A DNA stretch of 64,000 bases, taken from NCBI GenBank assembly GCA_016789305.1, contig JAEURJ010000014.1, positions 496,001 through 560,000 of the forward strand, written 5' to 3'. Position numbers and translations under genes: made by a program. Origin of the DNA: Anaerolineales bacterium. GTDB lineage: Bacteria > Chloroflexota > Anaerolineae > Anaerolineales > Villigracilaceae. The notes beneath the pieces are model-generated. The model saw only the letters and a list, made by a program, of their open reading frames with translations. It was not told the DNA's origin and made no database searches. Position 1 is the first letter of the stretch; every line of letters begins with the position of its first letter. Shown piece after piece: positions 26,646 through 35,146 of this stretch.

Positions 26646-28514
26646 ATGAATCCTTTTCAACGACTCATCAAGGAAAAATATCTAAACATTCAGGCAAAGT
26701 TGGTTTTTCCGCTTGCCGCCACAATCCTGGTGCTGGTATTTTTGCTGTCTCCCTTATCGAACCTGATCATCAACCGCCGCATCGAGCAGGAAGCAGATCG
26801 AAGGCTTGGCAAGATCGCTGACTCGGTTGGTGCATTGATCGAAAATTCCGAAGTCCTCGCACAGAACAACGCAACCTTGCTTGCCAGTCAATCAGAAGTG
26901 GAAAATGTCTTTTTGAATAATTCATCCGGAGATGTACTCGAAAAAACCAGAAAAGACCTGGCGCTTCAGGAGATATCCCTGTACTCTGCGAATTTCGTGA
27001 GGGGCGATCAGCCAATTTATTACGGCGGCCCGGCCGTTACCCGCCGGCTGCAAGTCAGTGAAGATGCGCTTCGAATCCGCGAAGATTTGATCATCACAGC
27101 CCTGCAAAACAAGACTCCGTCAAGCGATGTGGCCATTTCTTCGCAAAGCTCACAGATACTGGGCGCAGCTCCAGTCTACAACCCGCAAACCAACGAATTA
27201 GCTGATGTGGTATTGACCGTCTTTTATATGGATCAGGCTTATATCGAAAACATCAGCCAGATCATCGATACGGATATCGCGATCGTCAAAGATAACCTCA
27301 CGATCGTCTCGACAATTGACACTGCCAGTGGATACGAAAAATTGATCAATGAAGGCTGGTTAACGAGCGCCGAATTACCCGCGGAAAACGTCAATTTCAG
27401 CAACGGGATGCAATATCGTTTGCTGGGTCACCCGCTTAACATTTTGGGAAATCAACAAGGATATGTGCTGGTGGCACAACCTGTTGAAGATCTTTTCAGT
27501 TTGAGCAGAAGCATTCAAATCGTTCTTTTCACAGTGACCGGCGTGTTCGCGATCACCGCGTTATGGTTTTGGATCGCTGCCTTCCTCGCCTTTACTCGTC
27601 CGCTGGTGCAGTTGACGGATGCGACCTCGAATATCAGCCAGGGAAACTTCAACCAGAAAGTAAACACTGCATATTTGATATTCAAGGATGAGATCACGCT
27701 GTTGAGCGAAAACTTCAACACCATGTCGAATCACCTGAATGAACTGTATACCAGCCTGGAGGAGAGAGTCAAACAAAGGACGCAGGAACTGGCTGAAGCG
27801 CGGGACGAAGCGGTGCGTGCCAACAAATCCAAATCGGAATTTGTATCCATTGTTTCCCACGAACTTAAGCTTCCAATGACCTCGATCAAAGGCTATAGTG
27901 ATTTGATGCTCTCCGGAGCAACGGGCCAGATGAACGAAAATCAGGTCAATTTTCTGACAACCATCCGGAATAATGTCAATCGCATGGCAACGCTGGTTTC
28001 GGATCTCGCAGATATCTCACGCATTGAAAGCGGAAACCTGCGGCTCGAGCCCAGAGCTGTGCCAGTCTGGGACGTGATCGACGAAGTGATTACGCTGACC
28101 AAGACCCAGGTCGAGCAAAAGAAACAACACCTCGCGGTCAATGTTTCCAACGAACTTCCCAAGGCCTGGTGCGACAGAAACCGCCTTGCGCAGATATTGA
28201 CCAATCTGGTGAGCAACGCCAATAAATACACTCCTGAAAATGGAAAGATCGAGGTGGAAGCTCAACACATCGACGATATGATCCAGATCACAGTAAAAGA
28301 CGATGGCTTGGGAATGAATGAAGAAGACCAGAAAAAACTTTTCAGCACCTTCTTCCGCTCCTCGGATGAAAAAGTGCGTGAGGCCCCGGGAACGGGCCTT
28401 GGACTCAGTATCACAAAGAACTTGATCGAACTGCAGGGCGGCAAGATCTGGTTCAAGAGCGAATTCAGAAAAGGCACTTCGTTTTATTTCACCCTGCCGG
28501 TAACACGGTTATAA
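26646..28514 (+). CDS. Membrane sensor histidine kinase with extracytoplasmic sensor and HAMP
   Basis: 622 residues. TM1 (about 17-40), a 250-residue outer sensor domain of Cache/CHASE-like size, TM2 (about 285-315), HAMP (about 316-370), a coiled coil, HisKA with His in VSHELKLP (about 405), and HATPase with N box NLVSNANKYTPE and G box GTGLGLSI. It starts 3 bases after the cytochrome stop, so the two are probably cotranscribed, which hints at a redox or respiratory signal. No response regulator is adjacent. Confidence 0.93.
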   Translation: MNPFQRLIKEKYLNIQAKLVFPLAATILVLVFLLSPLSNLIINRRIEQEADRRLGKIADSVGALIENSEVLAQNNATLLASQSEVENVFLNNSSGDVLEKTRKDLALQEISLYSANFVRGDQPIYYGGPAVTRRLQVSEDALRIREDLIITALQNKTPSSDVAISSQSSQILGAAPVYNPQTNELADVVLTVFYMDQAYIENISQIIDTDIAIVKDNLTIVSTIDTASGYEKLINEGWLTSAELPAENVNFSNGMQYRLLGHPLNILGNQQGYVLVAQPVEDLFSLSRSIQIVLFTVTGVFAITALWFWIAAFLAFTRPLVQLTDATSNISQGNFNQKVNTAYLIFKDEITLLSENFNTMSNHLNELYTSLEERVKQRTQELAEARDEAVRANKSKSEFVSIVSHELKLPMTSIKGYSDLMLSGATGQMNENQVNFLTTIRNNVNRMATLVSDLADISRIESGNLRLEPRAVPVWDVIDEVITLTKTQVEQKKQHLAVNVSNELPKAWCDRNRLAQILTNLVSNANKYTPENGKIEVEAQHIDDMIQITVKDDGLGMNEEDQKKLFSTFFRSSDEKVREAPGTGLGLSITKNLIELQGGKIWFKSEFRKGTSFYFTLPVTRL

Positions 28515-28575
28515 TATAAAAATCAAATCAGTTTGAGTACATTATGGCTGATTTGCATATGAAGTTGCCCACATC

Positions 28576-29679
28576 ATGCCAATCAAAAAGTTCATCAAGC
28601 CTGCCATCGCACTGGTATTTTTCTCGGTAATCGTTGATTTATATTCAGTCGAACAACATATCACCCTCCAATCGGTAAAAACTGAAGCAATTGAAACCAT
28701 CTCACCTCCTGTAGAGATTACGCCTGAAATCCAACCTAAAGTTGAAAATCACACCACTCTGTTATTTACCGGGGATATCAATCTGGGCCGCTGTGTCGCA
28801 AAAGTATCCATCCGTGCCGGGGACTATAGTTATCCATTCCAATATGTCGCTGAAAAGCTGCGCTCTGCGGATATTACGGTAGGCAGCCTGGATGGCAGCA
28901 TTTCAGATGAATCGCCCCCGCAGGATTGCCCGGATAGCATGAATTTGATCGGGCCGGAAAACATGGTGGAAGGATTGCAATTCGCCGGGTTTGACGTGAT
29001 CACAGTTGCTACCAATCATGTAAAAGATTGCGGCAATGAAGGTTTTCTTTGTGACAATTCATCCTTCCTTGATACGGTCGATACACTTACCCAGGCTGGA
29101 ATTCAACCTGTAGGCGGCGGACGAAACCTAAGCGAGGCCCGCACCCCGGTAGTGATCGAAAATCAGGGTATCCGTTTTGCTTTCCTCGGAATCGACCAGA
29201 TCAACGAAAGGGTATGGGCGACGGAAACCGCCCCCGGGGTCGCACCTGTATCATCTCAATATGTTGAACAGGTCAAGGGAGATATCGTCGCAGCCAGATC
29301 CATCGCAGATGTAGTGATCGTTCTCCCGCAATGGGGCACTGAATATTCAATGCAGCCGGATGATATCCAGAGACAATGGGCCGAGGAATTCATTAACGCC
29401 GGTGCCACGCTGATCATCGGAAATCACCCGCATATTATTCAACCAATGGAGACCTTCGCCAATGGCACAGTTTTCTACGCATTGGGAAATTTCGTCTTCG
29501 ATCAGGGACAAAACTTTCGCAGGGAAGGTCTCGTGGTTCAGGCCACATTCAAAGGATCGCAACTGGAAAGCCTGCAATTGTTACCGGTGGACATCAACTA
29601 CTACACCTATCAACCTCAGTGGACGGAAGAACCTGCAACACAAAAAATCCTCACACGCGTACAAGATCTTTCCCATTAA
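28576..29679 (+). CDS. CapA / PGA-synthesis-family protein
   Basis: 367 residues. An N-terminal hydrophobic segment (about 9-24) acts as signal or anchor. Domain motifs: FTGDINLGR (about 65), ATNHVKDCG (about 145), the long LPQWGTEY block (about 252), IGNHPHIIQPME (about 280) and YALGNFVFDQ (about 302). These are the conserved metallophosphatase-like motifs of the CapA family linked to capsule poly-gamma-glutamate. No other pgs/cap genes are adjacent, so polymer and role are unknown. A weak promoter (TTGAGT at 28533, CATATG at 28556) would give a leader of only about 8 bases. Confidence 0.88.
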   Translation: MPIKKFIKPAIALVFFSVIVDLYSVEQHITLQSVKTEAIETISPPVEITPEIQPKVENHTTLLFTGDINLGRCVAKVSIRAGDYSYPFQYVAEKLRSADITVGSLDGSISDESPPQDCPDSMNLIGPENMVEGLQFAGFDVITVATNHVKDCGNEGFLCDNSSFLDTVDTLTQAGIQPVGGGRNLSEARTPVVIENQGIRFAFLGIDQINERVWATETAPGVAPVSSQYVEQVKGDIVAARSIADVVIVLPQWGTEYSMQPDDIQRQWAEEFINAGATLIIGNHPHIIQPMETFANGTVFYALGNFVFDQGQNFRREGLVVQATFKGSQLESLQLLPVDINYYTYQPQWTEEPATQKILTRVQDLSH

Positions 29680-29699
29680 TCAACGACAAAAGGGCATAA

Positions 29700-30176
29700 A
29701 TGAATAACTCAAACCTGTATCAAAAAAGCATCCTGCTCGGTGGGTTTATCGGCGTTCTGGCGGGTACTCTGCTCGGAGCCAGCGCAGGCGCCATTACCAC
29801 TTCATGGAGCGGAGTCCTCTATGGATTGGTTGCGGGGGCCATTCTTGGCACAATCATTGGAATTGCGACCGGCTGGCTCACAGCGCGCGTTGGAGGCACG
29901 ACCGGCGGGGTCAGCACAGGCGCATATACCGGAATGGGTCTGGGTGCTTTGATTGGCGGAATCGCAGGCGCGCTCATTCCAGACGCCGTACGAATAGCCG
30001 CAAACACCACACACACTCCCATCATGGATGTCCTAACCGCCAGCAAATTCGAGACCGCATTTCTTATCTGTTTCCTGGCATCCATTGCAGGCACTGCCGT
30101 TGGCGCATGGGTCGGCGGGAGAAATTTAATTTCCCAGGACAAGCATCCGAAAAATATTGACAAGATTCAAATGTAA
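29700..30176 (+). CDS. Glycine-rich membrane protein, unknown
   Basis: 158 residues. Three to four hydrophobic segments are almost entirely Gly, Ala, Ile and Thr, with glycine-zipper-like spacing (GVLAGTLLGASAGAI, later GIAGALIP). It follows the CapA-like gene by 20 bases. No family is recognised and no function is claimed. The sequence is low complexity, but the start and stop fit the operon. Confidence 0.65.
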   Translation: MNNSNLYQKSILLGGFIGVLAGTLLGASAGAITTSWSGVLYGLVAGAILGTIIGIATGWLTARVGGTTGGVSTGAYTGMGLGALIGGIAGALIPDAVRIAANTTHTPIMDVLTASKFETAFLICFLASIAGTAVGAWVGGRNLISQDKHPKNIDKIQM

Positions 30177-30206
30177 TAGGTTCTGCCCAGAAATCATCTA
30201 ACCCAC

Positions 30207-31046
30207 ATGAAAAACAGAACCATATCTCAAATCATCGAACCGCAATTGGTCATGGAAGGCGCGGGTGTTCTGCTCCGCCGTTCCATCTCACCACGCGCCA
30301 GCAACGAACAGGACCCGTTCCTGCTCTTTGATCATTTCGCATTCAACAATCCACTCGAAGGTCCGCTGCGCGGATTCCCCATGCACCCGCATCGTGGCAT
30401 TGAAACCGTCACTTACATGCTGGACGGCGTCACAAGTCACCGCGACAGTCTCGGGAATTCCGGCGAGATCGGCCCCGGCGATGTACAGTGGATGACCTCC
30501 GGCCGCGGCATCCTGCACGAAGAAATGCCGCGTCGCAGCACCAGTGGAAATATTTACGGCTTCCAACTTTGGGTCAACCTGCCCGCTGCGCAAAAAATGA
30601 GTCAGCCGAGATATCAGGAAGTGAATGCATCCACGATACCTGTCGTTGAAAAAGACGGGGTCACGATTCGACTCGTGGCCGGTGAAGTGAACGGGGTCAA
30701 TGGGCCGGTGACAGAGATTGCTGCCTCGCCTCTTTACATGGACGTAAAGCTGACTCCCGGCTCGACATTTACCCACCCGATTCCGCGCGGACATACCACT
30801 CTGGCATACGTCTTCGAAGGTGTTGGTGAATTCTCCGGCGAAGCCGTGGAATCTGTCGGCATGGTCGTCTTCAACGATGACGGTGACCAGCTTGAGGTTA
30901 AGAGCGACGCGGGAGTCCGTTTTATGCTCATCGCAGGAGCACCATTCAAGGAACCTATCGTTCCATACGGTCCATTCGTGATGAATACGGTGGAGGAGAT
31001 CCAGCAGGCCATCGCAGACTTGCGGAGTGGAAATTTTGTTAAATAA
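30207..31046 (+). CDS. Pirin-family bicupin protein
   Basis: 279 residues. The N-terminal cupin has the pirin iron site in PMHPHRGIETVTYML (His, His) and GILHEEMP (His, Glu), with the DVQWMTSGRG strand between. The C-terminal cupin follows from about residue 170. Bacterial pirins can oxidise quercetin or modulate partner proteins. The role here is open. Its stop codon lies in the stem of the terminator that follows. Confidence 0.93.
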   Translation: MKNRTISQIIEPQLVMEGAGVLLRRSISPRASNEQDPFLLFDHFAFNNPLEGPLRGFPMHPHRGIETVTYMLDGVTSHRDSLGNSGEIGPGDVQWMTSGRGILHEEMPRRSTSGNIYGFQLWVNLPAAQKMSQPRYQEVNASTIPVVEKDGVTIRLVAGEVNGVNGPVTEIAASPLYMDVKLTPGSTFTHPIPRGHTTLAYVFEGVGEFSGEAVESVGMVVFNDDGDQLEVKSDAGVRFMLIAGAPFKEPIVPYGPFVMNTVEEIQQAIADLRSGNFVK

Positions 31047-31081
31047 AAAATCGGGCGCATGATGCGCCCGATTTTTTATTT
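31041..31081. terminator. Bidirectional terminator between pirin and lipoprotein genes
   Basis: 19-bp stem 31041-31059 with 31063-31081, 3-base loop, A/T tracts on both sides. Confidence 0.9.
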
Positions 31082-31094
31082 AAAGAGTCGGCAA

Positions 31095-31799
31095 CTACGG
31101 CTTGCTGATTTTTACATTATCGAAGGAAATATGCACGTTCGCATCATCAAATGTGCCCACAAGAAAACCAACTTGTCCGTTCGTTAAGCTCGAGTCGCTG
31201 ACCTCGCCCACCAAAGTATCGTTGACATAGTATTTGAAAGTACTCCCAATTACTTCCAGTTTGATGTGATTGGTACTCTTGCCTGTCTGGATCGCGCTGG
31301 AGGTATTCCACTCAACCAAAAAAGTGGGTTCTGTGTAATTCAGGCCATCTTTTGTCATGACATAATAGCCATCAGCACCGATCGCAAAGTTATAGAATTC
31401 CTTTGTGTTATCGTTGTAATTAAAGATCAATCCGGCTGCATTGTTATCAGGGCCGTCCACCGTGGTAACATCCGCCTCCAAAATGTAATCACCCTGAATG
31501 GGATCGGCGTCGCAGATCGTCCAAGCAAGCAGGTTGGGCGTCTTCACCGTCATGTGAAACTGTCCACCTTCAGAAAAGCGCTCGACATCCTCATCACTGC
31601 TATCGCCGCCAAAGCAGCTGGCGCGGGTAAATTCAGTTTCCTCGAAAACACTCGCGCTTGGAACGGGTGTATTGGTTGGGATCGGCGTAAATGTGGGCAG
31701 CGGCGTGGGCGTAGCGATCAAGCTGGATACGGAAGAACAGGCCAGCATGCTGAGGGTCACGGCGATCAGCGAAATCGAAATCATGTTTTTGTGTTTCAT
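31095..31799 (-). CDS. Lipoprotein with concanavalin/LamG-like domain
   Basis: 234 residues. The signal peptide ends at lipobox MLAC (about residue 20), then comes a short Thr/Pro linker, then a beta-sandwich-like domain (about 75-234) ending NVHISFDNVKIS, a pattern common in LamG and family-16-like binding domains. It probably binds a glycan or surface ligand. ATG 31799 is chosen because AGGAGA precedes it; a TTG at 31814 would include the ribosome site in the protein. Confidence 0.8.
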   Translation of the reverse strand: MKHKNMISISLIAVTLSMLACSSVSSLIATPTPLPTFTPIPTNTPVPSASVFEETEFTRASCFGGDSSDEDVERFSEGGQFHMTVKTPNLLAWTICDADPIQGDYILEADVTTVDGPDNNAAGLIFNYNDNTKEFYNFAIGADGYYVMTKDGLNYTEPTFLVEWNTSSAIQTGKSTNHIKLEVIGSTFKYYVNDTLVGEVSDSSLTNGQVGFLVGTFDDANVHISFDNVKISKP

Positions 31800-31838
31800 G
31801 TTCTCTCCTTTCAAGAGGGCGCAAATTTATATTCAGCG

Positions 31839-31867
31839 ATTATACTTTGTTGAATATTAATTGCAAA
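31839..31867 (-). promoter_or_regulatory. Promoter of the LamG-like lipoprotein gene
   Basis: Minus-strand TTTGCA (31862-31867), 17-base spacer, TATAAT (31839-31844), 40 bases before the start. Confidence 0.6.
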
Positions 31868-31881
31868 ACAGGAGAAAAGCC

Positions 31882-32349
31882 ATGCCTACAGAAGTACTAT
31901 ACGGCCCGCGGCTGGGAAAGGAAGGCCAGTTACGAATGGGATGTTCGGCCATCCTGTTTGACGAAAAGCGCGAGAAGGTCCTGCTGACCCAGCGTACGGA
32001 TAACGGCCGTTGGTGCCTTCCCGGTGGCGCCATGGAAGCCGGAGAGAGCGCTGCCGAGGCGTGTGAGAGGGAAGTTTGGGAGGAAACAGGCTTGAGGGTC
32101 CGCGTGAAGCGCTTATTGGGCGTATACAGCAATCCCGATCAATTGGTAATCTATCCAGATGGGAATAAGGCATTTTTTGTCGTGTTGAACTTCGAAGTGG
32201 AGTTCCTTTCAGGCACATTGGGTTTGAGCAATGAAACCACAGACTTTGGATATTATTCAACTCAGGAGATGGAAACCATGCCGATGCACGCCCAACACAA
32301 ATCGCGCGTGGAGGATGCGTTGATTGGCGGAGATGCAGTTATTAAGTAA
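31882..32349 (+). CDS. Nudix hydrolase
   Basis: 155 residues. Complete Nudix box GGAMEAGESAAEACEREVWEE with the final GL (about residues 48-70) for divalent-metal-dependent cleavage of a nucleoside diphosphate-type bond. The outer strands MGCSAILFDE and RWCLP are typical. The substrate cannot be told. ATG 31882 follows GGAG by 8 bases. Confidence 0.92.
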   Translation: MPTEVLYGPRLGKEGQLRMGCSAILFDEKREKVLLTQRTDNGRWCLPGGAMEAGESAAEACEREVWEETGLRVRVKRLLGVYSNPDQLVIYPDGNKAFFVVLNFEVEFLSGTLGLSNETTDFGYYSTQEMETMPMHAQHKSRVEDALIGGDAVIK

Positions 32350-32403
32350 AATGCACCTCAACACCAAAACTCGTGTTTCAACTACAAATTTACCGGAGGA
32401 TCT

Positions 32404-32955
32404 ATGCTTAACAATATTTCAGATCGTTTTTACAAATGGACAACAGGCTGGCTGGTTCTGGTTCTTCTTGTGTTGGATGTCTTCTTCAACGGCTTCCTGC
32501 TTCCGCTGATCCAGGGCATGATGCAGGATGGCAAGGGCGGGGTCCAGCCGCTGGACTTGATGATGTTCTCCGCTCCATCCAAAATATTCGAGATGATCGG
32601 CAGGTATGACCGCATCTTTTATCGCAACGTGGAACTATCAGTGGATATTATTTATCCCATCGTATATTTGTTCTTCTTTGGGCTCCTGATATCCTGGTTA
32701 TTTGAAAGAGGGTTTTCGCCCGCCAACCCGATCCGCAAATTTAATGTGTTACCAGCTGGCGCATGGTTGTTCGATCTGTTGGAAAATATCACCATCGTGA
32801 GTCTGCTTGCAGTGTACCCGTCTCAGCCTGTTGTACTCGCCTGGGTATTGATCCTGTTCTCCCATATAAAATGGCTGTTCGCAGGCGGCAGCATTTTGCT
32901 GATCCTCATCGGCTTGATCATGGCGATCAAGAACGGTTTCAAAAAACAAGGCTAG
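32404..32955 (+). CDS. Four-helix membrane protein, unknown
   Basis: 183 residues. Hydrophobic segments are near 17-38, 84-103, 118-137 and 155-176. The layout is that of small uncharacterised integral proteins common in Chloroflexota and Bacteroidota. GGAGGATCT lies just before the ATG. Its stop codon is embedded in the following terminator. Confidence 0.75.
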   Translation: MLNNISDRFYKWTTGWLVLVLLVLDVFFNGFLLPLIQGMMQDGKGGVQPLDLMMFSAPSKIFEMIGRYDRIFYRNVELSVDIIYPIVYLFFFGLLISWLFERGFSPANPIRKFNVLPAGAWLFDLLENITIVSLLAVYPSQPVVLAWVLILFSHIKWLFAGGSILLILIGLIMAIKNGFKKQG

Positions 32956-32996
32956 ATAAAAAAATGACCCGCGTTTGCGGGTCATTTTTTTATCTA
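32953..32996. terminator. Very long bidirectional terminator
   Basis: 20-bp perfect stem 32953-32972 with 32977-32996, 4-base GTTT loop, A7 and T7 tracts. It sits between convergent genes and extends 3 bases into the methyltransferase gene's 3' end. Confidence 0.92.
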
Positions 32997-33686
32997 TATC
33001 TGTTTCCACCAAACCCCAGCACATTCTGGCAAAATTTCCCATTTATTTTTCCTCACCTGATCGCCTAGTTCGTCACCGAAGAAAAAGCGCGACAGAAATT
33101 CAGCCTCATCCAGGGATGCAAATTTATAATCGGTGCGAATCCATTTATTTTGAAACCCAACTTCATCCAGCCAGGGATAAAACTTTTCGAGATGCTCCAG
33201 CTTGATCGGTGACTCATTGCCCGTGCCCAGCGATTCATACAGAACGATGAAGCTGTTCGGTCTTAAGATGCGTTTCATTTCGCCCAGCCATTTTTCCAAC
33301 TCATCTTTCCAGGTTTCCGGGTTCCACACTGCAAGGTAACTTAAACTCCAGCCGGAAACCACAAGATCCGCCGATTGATCCTCCACCGGTAACTGACGAT
33401 GATCCGCCACATCCACCTGCCAGTTGGACAATCCGCTGGTGATGAGTTTCTCGCGGCACACCCTCAGCATCTCCTCCGCCACATCAAACGCGCGGACGTG
33501 CCTCACATGCGGAGCCAACATACAGGCCAGCCGCCCGGTTCCTGCACCGAGATCATAAATGACGCGATTTTCCAAAGGCGTAATCTCACGCAGCGTCTTC
33601 AGGATATTTCCCTGATAATCTTCGCGTTCGATCAACGCCTCGTACTTATCCCCTTCGGTTTTATAAATTTCCTCTTGAGTAGGCAT
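32994..33686 (-). CDS. Class I SAM-dependent methyltransferase
   Basis: 230 residues. Motif I is VIYDLGAGTGRLA (about 47-59), followed by the acidic strand-end RAFDVAEEM, then LVVSGWSLSYL and the post-motif RILRPNSFIVLYES. The substrate is unknown. It is divergent from the YbaK gene with only 28 bases between starts. A minus-strand TACAAT ends 6 bases before its ATG and no ribosome site is visible. Confidence 0.9.
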   Translation of the reverse strand: MPTQEEIYKTEGDKYEALIEREDYQGNILKTLREITPLENRVIYDLGAGTGRLACMLAPHVRHVRAFDVAEEMLRVCREKLITSGLSNWQVDVADHRQLPVEDQSADLVVSGWSLSYLAVWNPETWKDELEKWLGEMKRILRPNSFIVLYESLGTGNESPIKLEHLEKFYPWLDEVGFQNKWIRTDYKFASLDEAEFLSRFFFGDELGDQVRKNKWEILPECAGVWWKQI

Positions 33687-33692
33687 ATATTA

Positions 33693-33708
33693 ATTGTAAC
33701 GCTATAAT
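33693..33708. promoter_or_regulatory. Back-to-back -10 boxes for divergent leaderless genes
   Basis: TACAAT on the minus strand (33693-33698) and TATAAT on the plus strand (33703-33708), 4 bases apart. Each lies exactly 6 bases before its ATG. Confidence 0.6.
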
Positions 33709-33714
33709 TAAGAG

Positions 33715-34212
33715 ATGAATACACCTCTTTCTCCCTCTGCACAGAAAATACAGGATCTATTAAATTCACTTGGATACCGCTACTCTGTTGTCGAACACGC
33801 CGAGTCCACGCGCACAGCTCAGGAAGCTGCCGACCGCGCCGGCTGTGACTTGGGACAGATCGTAAAATCCCTGATCTTTCGTGGAAAAACGACCAATAAA
33901 CCCATTCTTGTATTAACCAGCGGAGCCAACCGCGTGGACGAGAAGTTGATCAGCCAATACGCCGGGGAATCCATCGGGCGGGCAGATGCCGATTTTGTCC
34001 GCGCAGTGACCGGATTCGCGATTGGCGGGATTCCACCAATCGGTCATATCGAAAAAATGGAAACCTATCTGGATGAAGATTTCCTTCAATATTCCATGGT
34101 CTGGGCGGCAGCCGGCACACCGAATGCCATCTTTGAGTTGAAGACCGAAGACCTGCAAAAAATGACAAACGGAAAAATAGTGAAAGTAAAACCAAACGAG
34201 GAGAGAAAATAA
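33715..34212 (+). CDS. YbaK/EbsC-type aminoacyl-tRNA deacylase
   Basis: 165 residues. The YbaK fold is shown by EHAESTRTAQEAADRAGCDLGQIVKSLIF (about 22-50) with the conserved catalytic Lys in QIVKS and Thr/Ala positions, then GGIPPIGH (about 110). Such proteins remove wrong amino acids from tRNA, for example Cys- or Ala-tRNAPro. The exact specificity is not visible. Overlaps the next gene by one base. Confidence 0.9.
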   Translation: MNTPLSPSAQKIQDLLNSLGYRYSVVEHAESTRTAQEAADRAGCDLGQIVKSLIFRGKTTNKPILVLTSGANRVDEKLISQYAGESIGRADADFVRAVTGFAIGGIPPIGHIEKMETYLDEDFLQYSMVWAAAGTPNAIFELKTEDLQKMTNGKIVKVKPNEERK

Positions 34213-34700
34213 TGATCGGACAACTTGACCCTGAAAAACTTCGCGCCAACCAAAGACTCATGAACAAGCGCGGAAAGATCATTGGAATTGCAATGATGGC
34301 AGGTTCTGCATTAATTACGCTGGTTTTTGCCTTATTTGCCTGGCAATCCATTGAGAGCTACAACTGGCCGGAAACAGACGGAGTCGTAACCTATGCATCC
34401 TATACAGGGGCGCTCGACAGCAAGAATGACCGTTCCTATTTTGACTATGAATATTCCGTGGATGGGATGACATATCAAGGCAAGGAGTCAGACAAAGGGA
34501 CATTTGCAGATGTCCCACCCAAGGAAGGTGAAACCATCAAAGTGTATTACAACCCCTCCAACCCGGGCGATTCACGCGTGGGTTCAAATCGGGGAAATGC
34601 TCTAAACGATATGATAGTCTGGGTATGTTGTGCGGGACCGGCTTTCTTCTTTTTCGGCGCAGTTTTTCTTTTTGTTTCCACCCGCAAACAGGAAATCTGA
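34212..34700 (+). CDS. DUF3592 membrane protein
   Basis: 162 residues. Two membrane helices (about 22-45 and 135-155) enclose an extracytoplasmic beta-rich domain with YDGMTYQGKE-like and VYYNPSNPGDSRV blocks, the signature of DUF3592. The function is unknown. It overlaps by one base on both sides, within a chain of coupled genes from YbaK to the esterase. Confidence 0.85.
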   Translation: MIGQLDPEKLRANQRLMNKRGKIIGIAMMAGSALITLVFALFAWQSIESYNWPETDGVVTYASYTGALDSKNDRSYFDYEYSVDGMTYQGKESDKGTFADVPPKEGETIKVYYNPSNPGDSRVGSNRGNALNDMIVWVCCAGPAFFFFGAVFLFVSTRKQEI

Positions 34701-35146
34701 TGAAAGATATTTACAATTTTCTTCAACTAACTGACACTCTGTTTTCAAGCGGTATGCCCACCCCTGAACAACTCCCATTGCTGGCGGAGAATGGTGTGCA
34801 AGTGGTGATCAACCTGGCGACTTCCAAATCAGAAGGCGCCATTCCAAACGAAAAGGAGCTCATCGAAGCACTGAAGATAAAATACTACAATATCCCAGTC
34901 GAATGGAGCGCCCCCACGGCTGAAGATCTTCAGCAATTTTTCGATCTCATGGACGAGCACAAAAAATCAAAGGTTCTGGTTCATTGCCAGGCAAACTATC
35001 GGGCCACGGGATTTGTCACTCTATATAGAATCCTGCGGCTTGGCTGGGAAAAGGACAAGGCGTTTGTAGAGATGAACAAAATATGGAACCCTGAAGACTT
35101 TCCCATCTGGCAGAGCTTTATTGACAAGAGCCTAAATGGCAAATAA
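34700..35146 (+). CDS. Protein tyrosine phosphatase-family protein with C(X)4R loop
   Basis: 148 residues. It opens LQLTDTLFSSGMPTPEQL and has the presumed P-loop VHCQANYRATGF (about 93-104). In classical tyrosine phosphatases the loop is HC(X)5R; here only four residues separate Cys and Arg, as in the small family annotated 'protein tyrosine phosphatase family'. Activity is therefore unproven. The start ATG overlaps the previous TGA. An open frame to 34625 is shadow. Confidence 0.75.
   Translation: MKDIYNFLQLTDTLFSSGMPTPEQLPLLAENGVQVVINLATSKSEGAIPNEKELIEALKIKYYNIPVEWSAPTAEDLQQFFDLMDEHKKSKVLVHCQANYRATGFVTLYRILRLGWEKDKAFVEMNKIWNPEDFPIWQSFIDKSLNGK

Noticed and set aside
29700..30176. Glycine-rich ORF as a possible non-coding or shadow frame
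   Set aside because: Kept as a gene: it follows the CapA gene closely, has periodic hydrophobic segments and proper start and stop. The overlapping frames are less plausible.
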